Assembly: GCA_963833375.1 (NCBI GenBank)
Contig: CAWHXR010000001.1
Location: 558,001-622,000, forward strand
DNA from: DASUPK01 sp963833375
GTDB lineage: Bacteria > Actinomycetota > Thermoleophilia > Solirubrobacterales > 70-9
Reading direction: 5' to 3'
Length of the DNA: 64,000 nucleotides
Shown in pieces: positions 24,334 to 33,106 of this stretch; within the stretch, counting starts at the first letter, position 1, and every line of letters begins with the position of its first letter. Both the position numbers and the translations under genes were made by a program. A model generated the notes under the pieces. The model did not search any database, was not told the DNA's origin, and saw nothing but the letters and a program-made list of their open reading frames with translations.

Positions 24334-25614
24334 CTAGGTCGTCGCCTTCGCCGGCTCGGCCTTGCCCGCGCTGTCCGAAGCCTGATCGGCGCCGCCCGCG
24401 GCCTCGGCTCGCTTGGCGGCCCGGTTGAGCTCGCGGCGCGCGATCACCATCTTGTGGACCTCGTCCGGCCCGTCGGCGACGCGCAGCATGCGCATGAAGC
24501 GCCACATGCCGGCGAGGGGCGTGTCATCGGACATGCCGAGCGCTCCGTGGACCTGGATCGCCCGGTCGAGGACGTCCATGACGACGTTCGCCGCAACCAC
24601 CTTGATCATCGAGATCGCCTGGCGGGCGCGCCGCTTGCCCTCGGTGTCCATCTGCCAGGCGGCGTAGAGCGTCAGCAGCCGGGCCTGGTCGACCTCCATG
24701 CGAGAGGTCGCGATGAAGTCCTGGACGAACTGCTTGTCGGCCAGCGGGCCGCCGAAGCTGTCGCGCGTGTTGGCCCGATCGCACATCATCTCGATGGCGC
24801 GCTCGGCGGCGCCGATCGCCCGCATGCAGTGGTGGATGCGGCCCGGGCCGAGGCGGTCCTGGGCGATGACGAAGCCGGCGCCACGCTCGCCGAGCAGGTT
24901 CGACTCGGGCACCCGGCAGTCCGTGTAGCGGACCTCGCAGTGGCCGGGTCCTCCGTCGTGCCCCATCACCGACACGTTGCGAACCAGCTCGAAGCCGGGC
25001 GTGTCGACGGGCACGATGATCATGCTCGCCCGCGTGTACGGGGCGGCCTCCGGATCGGTCACCACCATCGCGATCGCGAAGTTGGCGCCGTTGGCCCCCG
25101 AGGTGAACCACTTGTGCCCGTTGATCACCCACTCCCCACCTTCGAGCTCGGCGCGAGCCCGGAGGGTGGTCGGGTCGGATCCCGAGACCTCGGGCTCGGT
25201 CATCGAGAAGCAGCTGCGGATCTCGCCGTCGAGCAGCGGCTGGAGGTAGTGCTCCTTCTGCTCCGGTGTGCCGTGGTCAACCAGGATCTCCATGTTCCCC
25301 GTGTCAGGGGCGGCGCAGTTGAAGGCCATCGGCGCGACCACCGGGCTGCGGCCCATCTGCTCGCAGAGAATCCCGTACTCCCAGTTGGTCAGGCCGGCGC
25401 CGAGCTCGCTGTCGGGCAGGAAGAGGTTCCAGAGCCCCTGATCCTTGGCGCGGGCCCGGACCTCGACCACGATCTCCGGATAGGGGACGCCCGGCTTGAC
25501 CTCGTCGTCGATCGCCTGGATCGCTTCGGCCTCGACCGGATAGCAGTGCTCCTCCATGAATCCCTCGATGCGCTCTCGGAGGGACTCGACCTCAGGCGAG
25601 GGCTTGAAGTCCAC
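24334..25614 (-). CDS. Acyl-CoA dehydrogenase, ACAD10/11-like
   Basis: A 426-residue dehydrogenase with the full fold. The FAD and substrate region includes CFSMTEPEVSGSDPTTL, WVINGHKWFTSGA and RVPESNLLGERGAGFVIAQDRLGPGRIHHCMR, and the C-terminus holds IQVHGALGMSDDTPLAGMWR and ADGPDEVHK. These are hallmarks of the ACAD10/ACAD11 clade, in which the catalytic base is in the last motif. An alanine/lysine-rich tail of about 30 residues ends the protein. It is convergent with the RHH gene. With the HAD and kinase genes at 22096-23779 it completes the ACAD10 domain set, suggesting catabolism of hydroxylated fatty acids. Confidence 0.93.
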   Translation of the reverse strand: MDFKPSPEVESLRERIEGFMEEHCYPVEAEAIQAIDDEVKPGVPYPEIVVEVRARAKDQGLWNLFLPDSELGAGLTNWEYGILCEQMGRSPVVAPMAFNCAAPDTGNMEILVDHGTPEQKEHYLQPLLDGEIRSCFSMTEPEVSGSDPTTLRARAELEGGEWVINGHKWFTSGANGANFAIAMVVTDPEAAPYTRASMIIVPVDTPGFELVRNVSVMGHDGGPGHCEVRYTDCRVPESNLLGERGAGFVIAQDRLGPGRIHHCMRAIGAAERAIEMMCDRANTRDSFGGPLADKQFVQDFIATSRMEVDQARLLTLYAAWQMDTEGKRRARQAISMIKVVAANVVMDVLDRAIQVHGALGMSDDTPLAGMWRFMRMLRVADGPDEVHKMVIARRELNRAAKRAEAAGGADQASDSAGKAEPAKATT

Positions 25615-25623
25615 GCCTGAAAC

Positions 25624-26385
25624 CTACGACATCCCGCGATAGCGAGCGAAGAGCTCGCCGCTCGATTCGAGCAGCCAGGCGAGCTCGACCTCGTCCACAT
25701 CGGGCAGCGCGCCCTCCAGGACCCTCGGGCCCTCGCCGCCGGCGATCTTCGGCGCGATCGTCAGGAAGAGCTCGTCGGCCAGGCCGCCCTCGCGCAGCCG
25801 GCCGTGGAGGGTGGGGCCGCCCTCGCAGAGGACCGAGCAGATGCCGCGCTCGGTGCGCAGCCACTCCAGCGCCTTGTCGAGCTCGACCCCGTCGGGGTGC
25901 CGCACGATCCTCACCGGGGTGGCCGTCTCCGGCGGCTCCTGCTCGGAGGCGGTGAAGATCACGACCCGGCCGCCGCCGTCGGTGAAGAGGCCGGCGTCCC
26001 AGGGAAGCTCCATGCGGTTGGAGACGATCACACCGAGGGGATCGTGGGCGAGCCCGGTCCGCTCCCGGTAGGCGCGGAGGTGCGGGTCCGGGACCATGCG
26101 GCCGTAGCGCTCGGCGCGCATGGTGCCGGCGCCGATCATCACCGCGTCGACGCGCGTGCGCAGGCGCTGCAGCATCTCCGTGTCCGTGTCGTCGCCGATC
26201 GCTCCCGACCTCCCCGCGATCGCCGCGCGGCCGTCGAGGGTGGTCGCGAAGTTGAGGATCAGATAGGGACGTTCCGGGAGGGCGAGCGGTTTCAGATCGA
26301 GCGTCGCGAGCTGCTCGGCCACGGTTACGTCGCTCTGATCGGGAAGCAGACGGAGGACGTTGTGGGTCTTCCCCGGGATCCTCAT
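25624..26385 (-). CDS. RibD C-terminal-domain (dihydrofolate reductase-like) reductase
   Basis: A 253-residue protein of the RibD-C/bacterial bifunctional deaminase-reductase C-terminal family: ILNFATTLDGRAAIAGRSG at the N-terminal strand, then the DAVMIGAGTMRAERYGRM segment and the cofactor-binding CSVLCEGGPTLHGRL region. It lacks the deaminase domain of RibD. Stand-alone members reduce pyrimidine or pterin-like compounds with NADPH; the true substrate is unknown. It directly abuts the RpiB-like gene upstream (no spacer), so the two are co-transcribed. Riboflavin synthesis itself is not represented in the neighbourhood. Confidence 0.88.
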   Translation of the reverse strand: MRIPGKTHNVLRLLPDQSDVTVAEQLATLDLKPLALPERPYLILNFATTLDGRAAIAGRSGAIGDDTDTEMLQRLRTRVDAVMIGAGTMRAERYGRMVPDPHLRAYRERTGLAHDPLGVIVSNRMELPWDAGLFTDGGGRVVIFTASEQEPPETATPVRIVRHPDGVELDKALEWLRTERGICSVLCEGGPTLHGRLREGGLADELFLTIAPKIAGGEGPRVLEGALPDVDEVELAWLLESSGELFARYRGMS

Positions 26386-26829
26386 CTAACTGCCCTCGAT
26401 CTCGGAGAGGTGCACGACGTTGGCCGCATCCTCGGCATCGGAGCTGGGCTCGCCGCCGAACCAGGCGTCGAGGATCTCGGACAGCTCCGCCTCGGAGGTG
26501 GCGCGCAGGCTGAGCGCCAGGGCGTTCGCGTCGTTCCACCTCCGCGCACCGTCGGCCGTCTGGGCGTCGAGGCAGAGCGCGGCCCGCACACCGTCGACTT
26601 TGTTGGCCGCGATCGAGGCGCCGGTGCCGGTCCAGCAGCAGACGATCGCCTGCTCCGCGCGTCCCTCGGCGACGTCACGGGCCGCGGCCTCGCTGGCCCA
26701 GGCCCAGTCGTCGCGCTCGTCGTCGGCCAGGGCACCGTGCGGGATGGGCTCATGTCCCCGCCTGCGGAGCTCCTCGACGACCGCATCGGCCACCCCCACC
26801 CGTTCGTCTGCGGCCACGGCGACACGCAT
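26386..26829 (-). CDS. RpiB/LacA/LacB-family sugar-phosphate isomerase
   Basis: A 147-residue protein of the RpiB fold: MRVAVAADERVGVADAVVEEL at the N-terminus, a cysteine-containing core AIVCCWTGTGASIAANKVDGVRAALC that holds the active-site cysteine region and the phosphate loop GTGASIAANK, and a C-terminal helical stretch. RpiB interconverts ribose 5-phosphate and ribulose 5-phosphate, whereas LacAB acts on galactose 6-phosphate. The N-terminal histidine region of RpiB (DHAG) reads ADERVG here, so the substrate may differ. It ends exactly where the RibD-C-like gene begins. Confidence 0.85.
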   Translation of the reverse strand: MRVAVAADERVGVADAVVEELRRRGHEPIPHGALADDERDDWAWASEAAARDVAEGRAEQAIVCCWTGTGASIAANKVDGVRAALCLDAQTADGARRWNDANALALSLRATSEAELSEILDAWFGGEPSSDAEDAANVVHLSEIEGS

Positions 26830-26963
26830 GCGATCAGGTTATTCCAGCCGGTTCGACACCTACGCGGCCCGATCCCTCCCCGTGAACAGCTCGATCACGC
26901 TGGTCTTGACGCGGCCATCGCGGCGTCCGGCTTGATCCGCTCTACAACCATGTCAACCCAGAG

Positions 26964-27932
26964 TCAGGAGTAGCTCTTCCAGCCGGCGAACCGGCGGCCG
27001 GCGAACTCCTGCAGGGCGGCCACGTCCTCGCTGAACTGCGAGGTGAGCGTCTCGCGGATGGAGTCCGGCAACTCGGGCTTCGGCGCCGAGGGGGCATCCG
27101 GGTCGTGAACGATCTTCTCGACCATCCAGCGCATTCGCTCCGGGAAGCGATCGAAGTTGCGGTCGAAGGAGCGAAAGCCCGGCAGCTTGACCAGCTTCTC
27201 CATGATCTGGTAGCGGTCCGACTCCTTCGCGGTCGACTTCTCCCACTCCCGTGCGAACTGCTCGGAGTAGAAGTTCTCGTCGACGCCGGCGAAGTGGAAG
27301 GCCTTGCGTATCGTCCCCTCCCGATCTGACTGCAACTCCTCCTGGGTGATCACCTCGATCTGCGAGCGGTCGAAGCACTCGAGGTAGGCCTGAAGCTGCA
27401 TCCAGTAGCGCGAGCGGGTCACGTAGGTCTGGTCGGGGCGCGCCAGGGCCTCGCCCATCGGCCGCGTCTCATAGCCGGCGCCGACGGCGTGGCGCCAGTG
27501 GGAGAGGATCCGCGAGATCGGGTCGCGGACCATGTAGATCAGCCTCGCTTCAGGGATGTGCTCGCGGATTCGCTCCGGCACCCCCGTGAAGTAGGGGAGG
27601 TTGGTGTAGTGGGGAGAGGACTCGCCGCGAACCGGGAAACGGTCGTCGAAGCGGCCGCGGTACCAGTCGAGGCCCAGGTCCCAATTGAGCTCCTCGACGA
27701 AGAAGTTGAGCTCCTTGGGCTTCGACATGTTGATCTCGGGATGCAGCCCCAGGTAGTGGTGGATGCTCGTCGTCCCGCACTTGAGGCCGCCGATGATGAT
27801 CAGGTTTGGCAGCGCGGCGTGGCGCCGCCGGCGTCGGGGGACGCGTCCTCCCCGCTTCCGGTCGGCGGCATAGCGCTCTCGCGCCCGGAAGCACATCGCC
27901 TCGTCGGCGGGGTCGTGCGTGGGCGGAGGCAT
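26964..27932 (-). CDS. Sulfotransferase-family protein
   Basis: A 322-residue PAPS-dependent sulfotransferase: the 5'-phosphosulfate loop is IIIGGLKCGTTSIHHYL, and the 3'-phosphate motif is MVRDPISRILSHWRH. The N-terminus is basic (RKRGGRVPRRRRRH) with no signal peptide, so it is cytosolic. It probably sulfates a carbohydrate or lipid. The in-frame ATG at 27932 was chosen over the one at 27968 because the latter would overlap the start of the divergent dehalogenase-like gene. No PAPS-synthesis genes are nearby. Confidence 0.88.
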   Translation of the reverse strand: MPPPTHDPADEAMCFRARERYAADRKRGGRVPRRRRRHAALPNLIIIGGLKCGTTSIHHYLGLHPEINMSKPKELNFFVEELNWDLGLDWYRGRFDDRFPVRGESSPHYTNLPYFTGVPERIREHIPEARLIYMVRDPISRILSHWRHAVGAGYETRPMGEALARPDQTYVTRSRYWMQLQAYLECFDRSQIEVITQEELQSDREGTIRKAFHFAGVDENFYSEQFAREWEKSTAKESDRYQIMEKLVKLPGFRSFDRNFDRFPERMRWMVEKIVHDPDAPSAPKPELPDSIRETLTSQFSEDVAALQEFAGRRFAGWKSYS

Positions 27933-27966
27933 GGCTGGAGATGAGACGGCAGCCACGAGGGCGGGC

Positions 27967-28884
27967 ATGTTAGCGGGGCGTCTGGCCGCATATCCTGCGG
28001 CCCTGGTGGACGTCTTCAGGACTCCCGACGAGCGCTTCGAGGGGCTGCCCGGCTTCGACTTCGGGCCGCACTACGCCGAGGTCGACGGGCTGCGGCTCCA
28101 CTACGTGGACGAGGGAGAGGGTCGCCCCGTCGTCTGCTTCCACGGCGAGCCCACCTGGGCGTTCCTGTACCGCAAGATGCTCGGCCCCCTGGTCGACGCC
28201 GGCAACCGGGTGATCTGCCCCGACTTCGCCGGCTTCGGCCGTTCCGACAAGCCCACCGATCGCGACTGGTACAGCTTCGATCGGCACGTCGAGCTCGTCA
28301 GCGGGCTACTCGAGGACCTTGCCCTTGACGACGCAATCGTGGTCGTTCAGGACTGGGGAGGGCCGATCGGCCTGACCTGGGCGTTGGGAAATGCCGATCG
28401 CGTCGGCGCCCTGGTGATCCTCAACACCGGACTGTTCACCGGAAGGGTCTCGAAGGGCTTTCTCGCCTGGCGTGACTTCGCCGAGAGGAACCCCGACCTG
28501 CCGGTCGGGTTCGTGGTCGGCGGCGGGACCGCGACCGAGCTGCCGGACGAGGTGGTCGCGGCCTACGAGGCTCCCTTCCCGACCCCTGAGTCCAAGGCCG
28601 GCGCGGCGCAGTTCCCGCTGCTGGTGCCGACCGAGGAGGATGCCCCCATGTCCGTGCAGCAGCGGAAGCTCGCGGAGGAGCTCGGGCGCTGGGACAAGCC
28701 CGCGCTGGTCGCCTTCTCGGACAGCGATCCCGTCTTCCCCTTCCCGCGTGCGGGAGCCCGGTTCGTGGACTTGCTCCCGACCGTCACCGATCAGGTGAAG
28801 ATCGAAGGGGCGGCGCATTTCCTCCAGGAGGACCGCGGCGAGCAGATCGCCGGCGAGATCCTCGGCCTCCTGGATTCGGCGTGA
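27967..28884 (+). CDS. Haloalkane dehalogenase-like alpha/beta hydrolase
   Basis: A 305-residue hydrolase closely patterned on haloalkane dehalogenases of the DhlA/DhmA branch. The oxyanion strand is FHGEPTWAFLYRKM, the nucleophile is the aspartate of VVQDWGGPIGL (not serine) followed by the halide-binding tryptophan, and the acid and histidine lie in FSDSDPVFPF and EGAAHFLQED. These enzymes hydrolyse a carbon-halogen bond to an alcohol. Actual activity on haloalkanes is not guaranteed, but the nucleophile set is complete. The ATG at 27967 was chosen at the point the family similarity begins. Confidence 0.88.
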   Translation: MLAGRLAAYPAALVDVFRTPDERFEGLPGFDFGPHYAEVDGLRLHYVDEGEGRPVVCFHGEPTWAFLYRKMLGPLVDAGNRVICPDFAGFGRSDKPTDRDWYSFDRHVELVSGLLEDLALDDAIVVVQDWGGPIGLTWALGNADRVGALVILNTGLFTGRVSKGFLAWRDFAERNPDLPVGFVVGGGTATELPDEVVAAYEAPFPTPESKAGAAQFPLLVPTEEDAPMSVQQRKLAEELGRWDKPALVAFSDSDPVFPFPRAGARFVDLLPTVTDQVKIEGAAHFLQEDRGEQIAGEILGLLDSA

Positions 28885-28924
28885 GGGAACGGCGCGCCGC
28901 GCCGTCAATGCCGGGAGCGACCGC

Positions 28925-29797
28925 TTGAGGTCGGAGGCCGCCCATGGCGAGATCGCCCGGCTGCCGTGGCGCGGGCCGCCTGAAGATCGTCCCCGGCTGG
29001 CGGTGCCGCCCGCGCGCATGCCCCTGCTGCTCGGGCGGCGGCTGCGGAAGCGCTGGCGCTGGGTCGGCGCGTTCGCCGAGAACCTGATCGTCTTCGCGGC
29101 GATAGCGCAGGTGGGCCCGGCCTCCGTGACCTTCTGGGGAGTCTGGGACCGCGAGCGGCACAGGCTCTGGGAGCGGACACGACGCGGTCTGCCCGGACGC
29201 CGCCCGGAGGTGGCGATGCCGGGGCGCTCGGTCCGGGTCCGCTCGGGGAGCATCGAGTTCGACATGGAGCTCGGCGAAGGGACGCCGATCGAGTGCATGT
29301 GCCCGAACGGAGAGGGTGGCTACACATGGACGCGCAAGGCCGCCGGTATGCCCGTCACCGGCGAGGTTCGGATCGGGCGCAGGACGAGCCGGCTGCAGGG
29401 GCTCGGCATCGAGGACGACTCGGCCGGCTACCACGCCCGCTACACGTCATGGAAGTGGTCGGCGGGGGTAGGCGTAGCCCGTGACGGTCGCTCCTTCGCC
29501 TGGAACCTGGTCAGCGGGATCAACGACCCGCCCAGCTCGAGCGAGCGCACGATCTGGCTCGCCGGACAGCCCACCGAACCCGGGCCGGTCCAGTTCCAGG
29601 GACTGGAGACGATCCACTTCGAGGACGAATCTCGCCTCAACTTCACCGCCGAGACAGAGCGGAGACATCACGAGGGCATTCCCCTGCTCGCCCGCTCGGA
29701 CTACGAGGCCCCGCTGGGGAGCTTCAGCGGCTCGCTCAACGGCCTGCCGGTCGAGTCAGCGCTCGGTGTGATGGAAGCGCACGATGCCGTCTGGTAG
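28925..29797 (+). CDS. DUF2804-family protein
   Basis: A 290-residue protein with the block KRWRWVGAFAENLIVFAAIAQVGP near residues 40-65, followed by VTFWGVWDRERHRLWERTRRG. I recognise this as the DUF2804 family, beta-rich proteins of unknown function, often thought to bind or act on lipids. Alternating strands continue through the WSAGVGVARDGRSFAWNLVSG region, a carbohydrate- or lipid-binding look. The start is TTG at 28925, the only in-frame candidate before the conserved part. It overlaps the BrkB gene by 14 bp. Confidence 0.8.
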   Translation: MRSEAAHGEIARLPWRGPPEDRPRLAVPPARMPLLLGRRLRKRWRWVGAFAENLIVFAAIAQVGPASVTFWGVWDRERHRLWERTRRGLPGRRPEVAMPGRSVRVRSGSIEFDMELGEGTPIECMCPNGEGGYTWTRKAAGMPVTGEVRIGRRTSRLQGLGIEDDSAGYHARYTSWKWSAGVGVARDGRSFAWNLVSGINDPPSSSERTIWLAGQPTEPGPVQFQGLETIHFEDESRLNFTAETERRHHEGIPLLARSDYEAPLGSFSGSLNGLPVESALGVMEAHDAVW

Positions 29798-30650
29798 AGA
29801 CGAGTGGGTCGCGGTGGCAAAGGCGATCTACAGCCGCTTCGGCGAGGTGCAGCTCACCGATAGAGCGGCCGCCCAGACCTACTACGCGATCCTCTCGCTG
29901 TTCCCGGGCCTGCTCGTCACGGTGGCCGTGCTGGCGCTCGTCGGCCAGTACCCGCAGACCTACGAGAGCATCGTCAACACGCTCCGCGACGCGGCCCCCG
30001 GCACCGCGGTCGACACGATCAACAGCGCGCTTCGCGATGCGCTCTCGAATCGCGGGCACGCCGGCACGCTTTTGGTGATCGGCCTCGTGCTCGCCCTCTA
30101 CTCCGCCTCCGGGGCGATGGGCGCGGCGGTGCGCTCTCTCGAGGCGATCAACCGCGCCAAGAGGGGCCGGAGCTTCTTCCCCAACCTCGGGGTCCGCGTC
30201 GGCCTCACCGCCCTGGTCACGCTCCTGATCGTGATCTCGTTTCTAGCGGTGGTGGTCGCCGGCCCTCTCTTCGGCGCGATCGCGGACGCCGCCGGCTTCC
30301 CGGCCTTCGTCAAGGGCCTGGTGGGCTACCTGCGCTGGCCGATCGGCGTCCTCGCGCTGCTCTTCGCCTTCGCCCTGGTCTACGCCCTCGGCCCCCGCCG
30401 CGGGCCAAGGGCGAACGACCGCTCGCTGCGCTCGGTGCTCCCCGGCGCCGCGGTGGGCAGCCTGCTCTGGTTCGCGGTCTCGCTGCTCTTCACCGCGTAC
30501 GTCTCGCACTTCGGCTCCTACGACAAGACGTACGGCACCCTCGGGGCGATGATCTCGCTGCTGATCTGGCTCTGGCTCGGGAACCTGGCGTTCCTGCTGG
30601 GCGCCATGTTCAATGCGGAGGTCCAGCGGATCAAGGGCGGGGGAAGATGA
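29784..30650 (+). CDS. YihY/BrkB-family inner-membrane protein
   Basis: A 288-residue membrane protein with six predicted hydrophobic segments. The first contains the family signature RAAAQTYYAILSLFPGLLV, and later segments include GSLLWFAVSLLFTAYVSHFG and YDKTYGTLGAMISLLIWLWL, a close match to the YihY/BrkB family (often misnamed ribonuclease BN). Its function is not settled; it is proposed to be a transporter or envelope-stability factor. It overlaps both neighbours (14 bp with DUF2804, 4 bp with the LPG-synthase-TM gene), forming a three-gene translation unit. Confidence 0.93.
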   Translation: MPSGRDEWVAVAKAIYSRFGEVQLTDRAAAQTYYAILSLFPGLLVTVAVLALVGQYPQTYESIVNTLRDAAPGTAVDTINSALRDALSNRGHAGTLLVIGLVLALYSASGAMGAAVRSLEAINRAKRGRSFFPNLGVRVGLTALVTLLIVISFLAVVVAGPLFGAIADAAGFPAFVKGLVGYLRWPIGVLALLFAFALVYALGPRRGPRANDRSLRSVLPGAAVGSLLWFAVSLLFTAYVSHFGSYDKTYGTLGAMISLLIWLWLGNLAFLLGAMFNAEVQRIKGGGR

Positions 30651-31624
30651 TCGCCCCGCTCGGGGTGGACCTCGGCAACAGTTTCAACAGCTTCCAGCAC
30701 GGGGCCGAGGAGTTCTTCCGCCGGCTCGCCGAGATCGCCTGGCCCTCGATGGCGATCGCCCTCGCCTTCTACCTGGCCCACCTGCTCGCTCGGAGCCGGG
30801 CCTGGCAGAACGTCCTGCGCGCGGCATATCCGGACCGCGCCGTCCCCTTCTCGAGGATCACCGCCGCCTATCTCGTCGGCGCCGGGTTGAACAGCGTCGT
30901 CCCGGCCCGGATCGGCGACGCGGTGAAGATCTTCCTCGCCAAGCGATCCATCCGACGCTCGACCTACCCGACCGTGGTCTCCTCGTTCTTCGTCGGCTCG
31001 GTCTTCGACACGTCGGCCGGGATCCTGGTCTTCGTCTACGCGCTCACCCAGGGCCTCCTGCCCAAGCCGCCCGAGCTGCCGAATCTGCCGGCCTTCGACA
31101 TCTCCTTCTGGGCACAGCATCCGAGCCTGCTGCTCTTCACGATCACGGCGCTCGGGATCGCCATCGTGATCACCATCGCGCTCCTCGCCCGCCGCGTGGA
31201 GGCCTTCTGGGACCGGGTGAAGCAGGGCGCGATCGTGCTGACCGACCCCGGCTGCTACCTGCGCACGGTGGCCTCCTGGCAGGCGTTCGGCTGGCTGCTG
31301 CGCTTCTTCTCGTTCTGGTTCTTCCTCGACGCCTTCCACATCGGCGGCTCTTTCCAGAACGTGCTGCTGGTGATGAGCGTGCAGACCATCTCAACGCTCC
31401 TGCCCCTGACGCCGGGCGGCGCCGGCGCGCAGCAGGCGCTACTCGTCGCGACGCTCGTCGGACCGGGCCCGATCGCGGTACTCACCTACTCGGTCGGCCA
31501 GCAGATCGCGGTCGCGGCGTGGACGGTGCTGCTCGGCGCGCTCGCGCTGATCTTCGTCTTCCGCACGACGGACTGGCGGCGGCTGATCCGCAGCGCCAGC
31601 GCCGAGGCCGAGCAGCACGCATGA
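30647..31624 (+). CDS. Lysylphosphatidylglycerol synthase TM-region (flippase-like) protein
   Basis: A 325-residue membrane protein with about eight hydrophobic segments, of the LPG_synthase_TM/UPF0104 type: YLVGAGLNSVVPARIGDAVKIFLAKR, VVSSFFVGSVFDTSAGILV and LLPLTPGGAGAQQALLVA are the conserved blocks. In MprF the equivalent region flips aminoacylated lipids; stand-alone members are predicted lipid flippases. The GTG/ATG start at 30647 overlaps the BrkB stop by 4 bases. The MprF-like gene at 2607-4532 has its own membrane half, so this protein probably serves another lipid. Confidence 0.85.
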   Translation: MIAPLGVDLGNSFNSFQHGAEEFFRRLAEIAWPSMAIALAFYLAHLLARSRAWQNVLRAAYPDRAVPFSRITAAYLVGAGLNSVVPARIGDAVKIFLAKRSIRRSTYPTVVSSFFVGSVFDTSAGILVFVYALTQGLLPKPPELPNLPAFDISFWAQHPSLLLFTITALGIAIVITIALLARRVEAFWDRVKQGAIVLTDPGCYLRTVASWQAFGWLLRFFSFWFFLDAFHIGGSFQNVLLVMSVQTISTLLPLTPGGAGAQQALLVATLVGPGPIAVLTYSVGQQIAVAAWTVLLGALALIFVFRTTDWRRLIRSASAEAEQHA

Positions 31625-31671
31625 TTCGGCCGCGGCGTTCGTGGTGGGTCGTTCACGTCGCCGGTCGCGAA

Positions 31672-31699
31672 GCGATCCGCCATCGCCACGGCGGATCGT
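31672..31699. terminator. Hairpin after the flippase-like gene
   Basis: CGATCCGCC at 31673-31681 pairs perfectly with GGCGGATCG at 31690-31698 around an 8-base loop, with one further G-T pair possible. It begins 48 bp after the stop and has no T-tract, as usual in high-GC Actinobacteria. The rest of the gap up to 31915 shows no gene that I can support. Confidence 0.5.
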
Positions 31700-31915
31700 C
31701 GCCGCCGCCCGGCACCTAGGGACATTTGGTAACCCGATTCAGCGTCAGGCGACGCGACGCAGCAGATGCTCAATGTCGGGAAGAGGAATCCCTGACCGCG
31801 CCATCTTCGTACTCCACTGGTAGCAGGCCAACGAATCACCCGTAGGCCGACGACAAGAACGCGTTGGCCGTGCACCCTCCGCACGAACTGCAGCCACCCG
31901 AATAGGAGTACGCCA

Positions 31916-33025
31916 ATGGATGAGACCATGCACCAGCCGCAGGACTTGATCAGCCGTCGTTCGATGATGTTCAAAGGAGCCGCGCTAGGGGTCGGAGCCA
32001 CTGCGGTGGGCCGGCTGTTGGTCGATCCGCCGGACGTCTTTGCGAAGGGCCACACCAAGGCCAAGGGCGGCCGCCTTACCCGTGGAGACGCAGCGATCCT
32101 CCGCTTCCTCTGTGCCGCCGAGATCATCGAGTCCGATCTCTGGCAGCAGTACAACGAGCTCGCCGGTATCCAGGACGGCGAAGTCCCCGGCGGCAGTGGG
32201 AACCCCGCCTATACCGCCAAGGTGGCGGTCCTGGACGAGGACATGGACCAGTACATCCACGACAACACCGACGACGAGTTCAGCCACGTCGCCTTCATCA
32301 ACGCCTACCTGGAGGCGCACGGCGAGAAGCCGGTCAACCTCGACAACTTCCGGACGCTGCCGAGCAGCCAGGCGGACGGCGCCCAGAAGACCGTCGGACG
32401 GCTGACCAACCTGATGCAGTTGAGCGTCGACACCAGCTTCTGGACGCGCTATCGGAGCGACACCCAGAACCCCGACCTCGGCGACACCCTGCCGCAGGCC
32501 GTCCCGACCCTGGCCGTCGGCCAGCATCCGGCGATTCCCCGCGACAACAGCGATGTCAACGATCCCAACCACCTGCAGGCGATCGCCAATACGGCCGGTT
32601 TCCACTTCGCCTTCATCGAGCAGGGCGGTACGAGCCTCTACGCCTCGCTGGCGCAGCGGGTCACCAGTAAGGAGGTGCTTCGGATCCTGCTCAGCATCGG
32701 CGGCAGCGAGATCATGCACTTCCAGACCTGGCAAGACAAAGCCGGCAACGCGCCTGCCCTGACCGACGGCGGGTTGGTGTTCCCCGACCTCAACGCCGAC
32801 GGCGAACTGACCCAGACCAACCTGATCATGCCCGAGCCGACGCCGTTCCTGAACCGGAAGTTCCCGCACGTCTCGATCATTCGCCCGACCGAGACCAAGG
32901 GCGCGGCGATGGGCGCGGCCAACGCGCTCACACAGGACGGGCTGTTCATCGGGCAGCCGAAGGAGTTCTTCAACGTCGTTACGAAGCTGGCAAAGGCCGC
33001 AGACGCCGCCCGACCCGGGCACTAG
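31916..33025 (+). CDS. Tat-exported ferritin-like (DUF4439/Ferritin_2-type) protein
   Basis: A 369-residue protein with a Tat-type signal: SRRSMMFKGAALGVGATAVG near residues 12-32 has the twin arginine and a hydrophobic core, ending before VFAKG. The rest fits the ferritin-like four-helix domain of desiccation-related proteins: CAAEIIESDLWQQYNEL, DEFSHVAFINAYLEAHG (E-x-x-H) and GGSEIMHFQTWQD (E-x-x-H) supply possible di-iron ligands. A good ribosome site (AATAGGAG) precedes the ATG. The next genes are tatA and tatC, so it may be exported by the adjacent transporter. It would act at the membrane surface or extracellularly; iron binding is inferred. Confidence 0.88.
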   Translation: MDETMHQPQDLISRRSMMFKGAALGVGATAVGRLLVDPPDVFAKGHTKAKGGRLTRGDAAILRFLCAAEIIESDLWQQYNELAGIQDGEVPGGSGNPAYTAKVAVLDEDMDQYIHDNTDDEFSHVAFINAYLEAHGEKPVNLDNFRTLPSSQADGAQKTVGRLTNLMQLSVDTSFWTRYRSDTQNPDLGDTLPQAVPTLAVGQHPAIPRDNSDVNDPNHLQAIANTAGFHFAFIEQGGTSLYASLAQRVTSKEVLRILLSIGGSEIMHFQTWQDKAGNAPALTDGGLVFPDLNADGELTQTNLIMPEPTPFLNRKFPHVSIIRPTETKGAAMGAANALTQDGLFIGQPKEFFNVVTKLAKAADAARPGH

Positions 33026-33044
33026 AGCCACGAGAGAGGCAGAC

Positions 33045-33074
33045 GCGGCGAGCCGCCTTCGGGTGGCTCGCCGC
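33045..33074 (+). terminator. 13-bp stem hairpin with TTCG loop between ferritin-like gene and tatA
   Basis: Bases 33045-33057 pair with 33062-33074, with one G-T wobble, around the tetraloop TTCG. It is a very stable GC-rich hairpin 20 bases after the stop of the ferritin-like gene and 32 bp before tatA. No T-tract follows, so it may be an intrinsic (L-shaped) terminator or an attenuator limiting readthrough into tatAC. Confidence 0.7.
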
Positions 33075-33106
33075 CTGTCGACAACAAGCGAAAGGAACGT
33101 TCCGTG

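Noticed and set aside
28563..28787. Short frames overlapping the dehalogenase-like gene
   Set aside because: They are other-frame translations of a well-supported gene and share no domain.
31625..31915. Possible small gene on either strand in the gap before the ferritin-like gene
   Set aside because: Short open frames (such as 31641-31823) have no ribosome site, no recognisable family pattern and poor codon periodicity; only a terminator-like hairpin is supported.
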